Source: Branchiostoma floridae (taxonomy: Eukaryota; Chordata; Leptocardii; Amphioxiformes; Branchiostomatidae). Taken from it: a stretch of 48,763 nucleotides of DNA. Below, one piece after another: positions 31,181 to 40,400 of the stretch; position 1 is the first letter of the stretch, and every line of letters starts with the position of its first letter. The position numbers and the translations under genes were made by a program. The notes below the pieces were generated by a model. That model was given only the letters and a program-made list of their open reading frames with translations. It made no database searches and was not told where the DNA came from. The DNA is taken from positions 4,898,409 through 4,947,171 of the forward strand of contig NC_049995.1 of NCBI RefSeq assembly GCF_000003815.2, in the 5' to 3' direction.

Positions 31181-31472
31181 ATGTCCTGTTCCGGAGTTGT
31201 GGCATGGTTAGGGTTAATTCTCCTAATCTGTGTGGACGTTACATTGTCGGAGAGTCGCTGCGACTGGCATTGGAATGGCTGGAGCACCTGTAACGCCCCT
31301 TGTGGGACCGCGGGAACGCAGACACGCACGGCTAGCGGCTGCGCCGCCCCGGGCGATGAAACACGGACCTGCCACCGCTTCTGCCGCAAGGACAGGGCGA
31401 CGCCTCGGACTACATCATATGCATGCTCGTGTTCAGATGAATTTTTGGATACATGTTCTTGTTGTGATACCT
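31181..31472 (+). CDS. TSP1 gene exon 1: signal peptide and thrombospondin type 1 domain
   Basis: Starts ATG with a hydrophobic leader (VVAWLGLILLICVDVTLS). CDWHWNGWSTCNAPCGTAGT and QTRTASGCAAPGDETRTCHR carry the TSP1 pattern (W-x-x-W, WSTC, CG-x-x-x-x-QTR). A cysteine-rich tail (CSCSDEFLDTCSCCDTC) follows. It ends at ACCT before GTGAGT, phase 1; reading on gives a stop within three codons. Confidence 0.85.
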
Positions 31473-34400
31473 GTGAGTCGTAATTTTTACATTAATGAAT
31501 TTTTAGCTGTTCTTCAATAATTCATAACATATATTATATATCACTTTGGCCGAGTTGTTCACCCGTTGCACTTTTTAGCGGAACTGTTGACAGATGTCGA
31601 CAGATGAATGTTTATGAGTACCTGTTAGAGGCACTTATGTTTTTAAACAATTCTCGCGACCAAAGTCCCCTCTCCCCCGATATTTTGGCCCTATTTGATC
31701 AACCAAGTAAATTGGAAGGACTGAAAACTACTCACAAAACCACAGAAGTACCTTCAAAACACACCGGGCAGCCCACCAACCTTTCCTCACCCATTTGTGT
31801 TCAAAATGGAATGATCCAGATGTGTGATTGTCACCAACTCGCAAGGCTGGGGTGAGACCGCAGGGCTAGCTTACACATACCACTACTTTATTTCTATATT
31901 ATCAGGCACTGCATGGTTGCAAGTATTTGCGACCGTTAAAGGGACAGGACAAGCGGCCTTCAGTGCATGGAGTGCTGGAGCTGGTGCAAACGTCTTACAC
32001 GAAAAAAGTCCTATGGTTGAGCAGTGGGGATCACTTCCCATCAAACGGGTACGTTTGTCTCAAATTTCAATTCTTCGTAGCGCATTTTGTAAAGAATGCT
32101 CAATTTTTTAAGTTCTTATTTTTTCATCGACTTACCAATGCTCATAACTTTGTTTGCTGACTCAAAATTTGAGACATAGTTATTACTCTGTGACTGGTGG
32201 GTAACCTCCAGCGATAGAGTCTTGTGATCACTTTATGCGTTGAGTGTTCGCACCCATAACTCTTTGTTCCGTTTGCCGCAATCGTATGTGGTTTGACATG
32301 TCGTCTGTACTACGTTGCGAAATGATGCACGTTCTGTTTTTCGCGGTAGCTGTTTTTATCATGGATGTAATAATTTCAGTTTTCACCCCTACGCCGTCCG
32401 GTAAAGTGGTTCAGGTCTTCGTTGAGGTAATTGAATATTGTCAAGCAGATGTTGTCCTCGTCGGAATATGCCATCTCGTTCGGGCTTTGCGTTTTCAGTA
32501 CTGAGGTTGGTTTGATATAGCATACTGTTAACATTTTGCGCCGTTGATAGTCATATGCATTTTATGATTAGAACGTGTTTGATCCTTTGGATATATATTT
32601 CTTTTCGCGGTAGCTGTTTTCATTGTCGATGTAATAAATCATCCCTATTTCCCTGGTATAGTGGAACAGCTGACCTAGGGGTGATGGGGTTTGGCAATTA
32701 CTTATCTCCAAGCAGATATGGAGTTATGTCCACTGCTGTCACTGACCCACTTTTTAAAATGGTGTGCGTGGTTGTTTTCATTTGGTGTCGTTCAATTAAG
32801 ACGCTGATTTTCTGTTGATGCGTACAGGACTGTGTTTTAAATTTGGCAGTGATAGGTATGTTAGCTTTTAAGTAAGTTTTTGGTATAAGTATATGTGATG
32901 TGTTCTGTATGCGATATAAACACCGTGTCATACACCACAGAAAACATCACAACGGACATAAAACATAATTAGGTCACAGAGTATCTTACCTACCGTCACT
33001 TGTTGAAGTTTGTCTTCGAAACATCACGTACACATGTATTGAGTAGGCTTATTAACTTCACAGTGAAGATTAAATATAATAACAACAAGCGTAAAGTTGG
33101 AGACAAACTGACCACAGATTAGCGTTCATCTTTACCGTTTTCAGGTGAAGATTGTACTGGAAGCCTCTACTGGAGATGTGGAGTTGATATTCAATGGAGA
33201 AAACACAAACAAGTACAACTGGTTCACCAGGGCTCGTCTGCTCTCGTCCCCGTGGAGTGACATCAATTCTCAGCCTAAAAACTTCTTTTCGATTGCAGGA
33301 GACAGTGGAAATCAACGGTAAATCATCCTAATTTTTGTAAACGGTCAGAAGTTTCTTTACCCTAAACTCTCTGAACCTGATAAGTTACCCATCGATTGTA
33401 TAACCTTTGGATGCATTTCACCTAAGGTTAGCCCTTTATAGTAGCTAGCTACATGTTTGCCCCCTAGTTGGCAATCTTGGCTGCTCATGTACATGTCCAA
33501 GCCACATCAATAAACAATGAACTCTTCGCCTTGTAATATGCATGTGTTTTATATTAGTACTTTCATATCATAAAACTTTGTGACTTTTTTGTTTTCTAAT
33601 CATGGTTATATTGTGCTTGACATATCCTAGATGATCTTCGTTCGCGAAGCCAAACATAGCTAGCCTGGGTACCATCTGGGTATTTCAATCCTTTGTTCGC
33701 TTCTGCAGAGAAGCGATTGTATATAGTGTATAATAAATGTCCGAGCGAGAAGCGACCACTGTGTATATAGTGTATAATAAACGCCGGAGCGAACTACTTT
33801 CCGGGTGGTACCCAGGCTAACGCCTTGCCGCACAGACATGCAAAACACTGGCATAGGCTATAACAGATGGCCTTTTTGATTGTCAATGCAGAAGATTTTT
33901 CATAAGTCGGAGCTACGACAGCTGTCCCCGGGACTATGGTTGGATGGTGGTGGCCGAAAGAGGAGGGGGGTGTGGATGGGAACACATGACGTCCGGGAAC
34001 CAGCCACCGAAGATATTGTTTTCTAGGACAACTCGACACACCAACTGGAACGCTGGCAAGTTTTACATTTCAGTGACTATCTTTTCTTTTTATAAGCTTA
34101 AGGTTGGTTTTATTTCCTATTTCTTACCTTGTAAACGCTTATTAATTACTTATAACAATGTTAACACATCTAGTGATCCAAACACATGGTTCCTGAAGGA
34201 CATTCACTTTTTGCTGATCTACAATCTTTCTAATTTCACATTTTAGTTGATAAATATAATTTGATAATGGCATCGTAATCAGTCAGTCACAATCATACGT
34301 TGTATTACAGCACCGTTGTGGTTATACCACCCCTTACGGGCATCGTAATATAGTTCATTTTTCTTTGTATAATTGTCACAGGAGAGATGTCGATCCAGTA

Positions 34401-37400
34401 GAATCGTCGATTCTCCTAGGAGAGTTCTCGATCGGAGCTGGTCCTAGNNNNNNNNNNNNNNNNNNNNNNNNNNNNNNNNNNNNNNNNNNNNNNNNNNNNN
34501 NNNNNNNNNNNNNNNNNNNNNNNNNNNNNNNNNNNNNNNNNNNNNNNGCACTCGATCCAAGCTCAAATGATGTAAGATATTGGAAACAGACTGCGATCGG
34601 GATCTCTCCTAGGAGAATCGGCGATTCTACTAGGAGAGACCCCGATCGGAGTTGGCCCTAGGACCAGCTCCGATCCAAACTCAAGATATAGGAAACAGCA
34701 ATACTTTTTTTGATAAACAATTATTTTATTTAGTATTAATGCAAACCTACTAACTCATTGACAACTACACACAAGCCTACTTGTGTCTACAATGTTCACT
34801 CAAGACTACCACAATAGGGTCGCTTCTTCAACTTTACTCAAGGTAGACTATAGTATATAGCATCACTTTCATGGTAAATGAGTATGAGTAAGTAATTTCT
34901 GATACAGTAGTGGCAAAAATCTTATAATATGTGAAAGGCACCAACGGGCGATCAATGTGTCAGTATGCAAATTTCACAGCTTTGGAAGAACTGGAAGAAC
35001 AATTACAACTGTAAAGTCGTCAAACAGGTGTCAAAAGATTAAGTAGAGTTTCAAGATAATACTCACTATTTCACACCTATTGAGCAAAGTTGAAGAAGTG
35101 ACTCTAGTGTGGTAGTCTTGAGTGAACATTGTAGAAGTGACACAAGTAGGCTTGTGTGCAGTTGTCAATGAGTTAGTAGGTTTGCATTAATACTAATACG
35201 GTCAGACGTTCAGGTACCATACACTACATTTCTTTAGTGACAGCTTTATTGCATATTCGAAGCTGTATTTTATTTGGCATGCGACTTTCTATGTAATGCA
35301 GACTTTCAAATTATCTTTCCAGGAAATGTCGGAAGGGCCGATCGCATGGTCATTTACATCAGAATGCGTAAGTTATACCTCCGTTTGATGCTTTGTGCTT
35401 TATCGCAACTTGGATTGTTCAGTGCTTATCATGAAGTGTGTTTATTATTTAGCACACGTTAATGCTGACCAAAAATAACGAGTGAGGCACTTGACATTTA
35501 ATATTTGCCTTTTTTCATCTATAAAAATGCCAGATCATTTTACAAATGTTAAACTAGATTATCAATTAAAGCAAATGATAGTTATCACGTTTAGATAGAA
35601 TTTTTATACATGTAACACATGTATGTTATGACAGATGGAACATTTACCAATTATAGAAATGATAATCTAATCTGCATAATAAATGCAACAGTGTCATAAT
35701 TTCCAAGTGTTGAATGGTGCGACATTCACACATGTAACATTCAGGGTGTACTTCACTATACAAAGGAAAAAAATAGACCTTAAAAATGAATATGTCATGG
35801 TGGTATGACATCTACGAACTCTTTCTGTATGCATATCAAGCGGCTCACGTATGATGCGTCTTTCAATCCGGACAGAAAATGTCCCAATTGAAAAACTTGA
35901 AAAACTTACATAAAAAATAAACCATGCGCATGTTTTGAGGACTTTGCATTTGCGCAGCTACGTCTTGGGAGAGATTGGAAATAGAAAAACGTTCACCTTT
36001 GAAATATCTGCAGAGTCAAAAGAGCAACATGCAGTAGTGGTAGAGTACAGTCTTTTTTGTCAAAGCGTATAATTATTGTCGTCCGATATTATGGACATTT
36101 TTAAGAAAATAAATGTTAATGATATTTTGCAATGCCATTGTATACCAAAGATAAAAAGAACAGATTCTGAAAAAAAACTAGAGTTCGGCGACCTCATACC
36201 TCCATGAAAATTTAAAGCTTTCGTAAATTTCATGTCATTGACTAAGACATTAACATAATGTATGCATGGTGTTGTTAATCATTGACNNNNNNNNNNNNNN
36301 NNNNNNNNNNNNNNNNNNNNNNNNNNNNNNNNNNNNNNNNNNNNNNNNNNNNNNNNNNNNNNNNNNNNNNNNNNNNNNNNNNNNNNCACTGCAAGCTATC
36401 TACCACCCGAATGTCACGACCATATCACGTACGGGACAAGAGATACATTGAAAAAAATGCTATGATAGAATATTCTCATTAATTATGCAAATGTGCTCCT
36501 ATTTTGCATAAGTAGTATTTTATCTTGTACAACAATGTCTAAGGTACCTACATACTAAAAATCATGAAAATCCGTTATTCCCTTCTTGAGTTATCCTCGT
36601 CAGAAGTTTTTGACAAAAATGTCCCTGCTATCCCAAAACTAGACGCTAGGGGGCCCAGACTTATGTCATTTTTTCCTGAGCACAAGAGCTATCTAATACT
36701 TAAAAATCTTGACCATAGCATGTTCAGAACACCGAGATAGAAAAACCGGAAGTTGCGCTGCAGTACCAAGGTCACACACCAGGGGGCCCAAAATTGACCT
36801 TGACCTTCGTCTTCCCAACCCCTACCCACATACCAAATATCATCGTAGTCCATCAAGAGATTCTCAAGTTATGCTGACCACAATATGCGGACACACAGAC
36901 ACACACACACACAGACACACACACAGACACACTCAAAACTATACCTCCATTTTTTCATGGAGGTAACTAGCCAAAGGAACTTTGTAGCGTAATTTTTTTC
37001 CACCTCGTGTTAACAGTTGCCAATTGCAATCTTAGTGCAAATCGCATTATTGACTTTTCTTCGTGAGCTCGATCTTTCTCTATCTCCCTACAGCATGCAA
37101 CCTCATAACTAATTGTGAGCGGCTGATCTGCACCAACATGACCAACCAACAGTGTAACCGGTGTGAGTACGACAGAGGAGCGGAGATCAAGGCGTATCAC
37201 CTGGTTACCGCAGAAGGCTATCCTAATAGAGTCTGTGAACGTACGTATGGTGTTCTTATACTGTAACAGCACTGCTGATTCAATGCACTGACTGCAGCGT
37301 TTTGTTTGAACGTTTATTTATTCATGATAAGCTCAAATCGGCCTGCAGGCCGCTTTTCATGGAGGCCATAAGGGAGGAAAGGGTCGGATGGCAACGGCCG

Positions 37401-40400
37401 TTTATAAATGTTTATCTAACGCAGGGAATGGTGTTGTTGTTCATAGTCAGACATTTTGAAGTGTAAGTGATTCGAAAAATTAACTTTTATAACAAAATGG
37501 CAATTTAAGATCACGAAAATGATGAATGCAAACTTACGTTATAGTCACGTTAAGGCAAATACCATATGATTTATTGTATGGTTGAACACAGAACGATGCT
37601 CATGGAGACCTGACAGCAAGTTTTGTTATCCCGGCTCCTGTCCCAATATACCCTCCAACTGCACATGCGCACCTGGCTTCGGCGGGAACAACTGTCTGAC
37701 AAGTGAGTGTGATGGACACCTTATTTGTTTGTTTGTTTGTTTGTTTGTTTGTTATGCATAGCCGATAAACTACCGTTAGTCGTTTCACAGTAGATTTAAG
37801 TTGTGTTAGACCAGACAGTAAGGTTTGATCCACTCACACTGGGGTGGACCCCTTCTCTTTTCGGTAACTGTGTTGGGGTCTTAAGCGTACAAGTGTGACT
37901 CTCCTCAAAGACAGGCCGCCGGCCAAAGATCCTAAAACAAAGCCACCTTGCCACCATTATTTCCTTCTAAGAATAAGTGATTGATTATAATTGTCATACG
38001 AAACCCATCAATGGGTATATTGCATTGAGATTTTACTTAACATTGTATAAATGGTAGGGCAATCATAGTTATCAACGATCTTTCACCAGAAATGGACAAT
38101 TAAAGATGAGTCTTCAAAAAGATGTGTTTTATTTTTTTTCTTTCTGTTTTCCAGTTTCATCACTGCCGTCAATTATGCATTGCCTAGCAAAGCTGATGCG
38201 AGTTGTCAATGGCACGGAGAAGGACACAACGGAAGCTGAATGTCGTGGGGTAACTGCGCCCTCTACCGTGTTTGTCGGGAGACACATCGCCTACAATAGA
38301 CTCCAGGTGAGTTCAACAGGGATGCCGTCCGTAGCAAGGTAGTGAGAACTGTCTTTGATTCGCTACTCGTTAGATTGTTGACTCTCTGGATTCACCGCAT
38401 CTGAACAACTTCAAACCTTGTTATCAAACGTTTCGTGCATCATCCGCCTTCCGTCTTTACATTTCACTTATTATTCGATACATCGAAATTGTTATATAGC
38501 TAGACTGGTGGGCAAACTAGACTGACGGGCAAACTTTCACTACGGCATGGCCTGAATGTTACTTGCAATAACGGATTGTGGCTTTGTAAATAAAGGGATT
38601 CCGTTAATTGTATGCTACATTTTGCAACTTTCATCAACAGCAAATCAATGCTGTTTAAAGCTATAGGACATTTAGCTGTAAACGGGCTTTCTTGAAGTTA
38701 ACAATGCTGTTGTTATAAAATTCCCCAGATGACGTGGGACAGCAGCTGGATAGGACCATCTGCCGAGGACTGGCCGAGGCCGTACTATATCAACGACTTC
38801 AAAGTTGGCATCATTTCAGCAAATTCAAGCTGGAGACTTCTGAGAGGTCAGTTCAATTCAATACAGATTTATATGAACACATCTTTTAAAATATGACTCA
38901 TAGATGCGGGGCCAACCGCGCTATTATCGTCCCTATTGTTGCCAGTTTAGAACAACATTCTTGTTTTCAGTCTCGAAACGTATGCCGACTCCTCCCGTCA
39001 GATCTCGATTTTAGCTTGGCGTAAGGCAGCCGTTCCGAGGTATGACAGAATGGTTTACATCGTATCGAATGTTAGATAAGAGTTTTAAGGAAAATTGTCC
39101 CGTCTTACTTAATGCTTCCCTCGCTACTTTCAAGATCCATTTAAAAGTCATCGCCAAATAACACATTAAATTTGTTGATAGTTCCACAGTTTTTGAATCG
39201 TTGTGGTGTACGTATAAAAAAAAATAAGTTGAACTTTCAATCAATCAATCGCCGCCACCAGTCTTTTATACTTGGGAACTACTCTTCATCTTTATAAGCA
39301 TGTATAATCACTATGAAATAGCTAGCTAGAAATTCACTGTAATTTTGATATAATCTAAGGTGGGACGGAGTTACAGTCGGGAAGAATCGTGTGCAACATC
39401 GGACACAACCGAGATGATCCGGATACAAACCTACATGACTGCGTGAATCATGACGACTTGGTCCTTCCGACACTCCAACATGGCGACAGGTGCGTCCGCA
39501 AACTTCCTAAATACAAATTCTCGTTGTCCCAGGCGCTATTAGAACATCTGTAGCTGATCGGTCAGTTACTTAGATTTAACCCTAATCTCCAAGCAAGGGT
39601 AAGAACCCAGCTCGTTCGCGATACGACGGCTTGTATACAATTAGAAAAGGGTGCTAGTACTAAATGTTGCAAAATTGGGGTAAATAGCTGAGTATGAGAA
39701 AAGAATTACTCGAATCCTTCTCTTGTATTGAGATAATTTTATATGGCAATAACTGGTAACAAGTATACTTGAGCCAGTCAGCCAGCGTGAATTTTGCTAA
39801 GTGACCTTAAATTATAAAATTTGGAAAATAACACTAACATTGACTAGCATATTATCATATTGTAAGACCAGAATCAAAATAACTTTTAAATTATTTTCGT
39901 TGTATTATATAACATGAATGTTGATAACCGTTCAGCAGCTTCAGCGCAAAAAGGAAAAGAAGACCACCATGGTAGCAGCCTATAAATGATTTGTTTCCTA
40001 TATAATAGACGGTTAAACTTATCAGTACGTTCCAAACCACCGGTTGCCATCTCTAATCTCTCCAGTCCACCAGCGTGGAGTCAAGATACATCTTAACATT
40101 TAACAGTTAAAACGCAAATACTATATACAGAAACAAGAGTACGTGGGACCGCGTAGCGCAGTGTGTCTGTGTTTCTCTCGAGACCGAGAGGTTGCGGGTT
40201 CGAATCCGACTGCACTTAACACAACTTTCCTCACTTTACTCGGGTGAAAAAGGAGTACTTAGCTTCGGCTAGGGCCGTCCCTCGGATAGGACGTTAAATG
40301 GAGGTCCCGTGTATGGGGAGAGCCATAACCCAGGCACGTTAAAGAACCCCCACACGTGCGATGGTACGGTGTGTGTTGGAACAAAACATTCTATCTGGGG

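Noticed and set aside
40145-40216. Possible tRNA gene (plus)
   Set aside because: Same reason: SINE head followed by the conserved SINE core.
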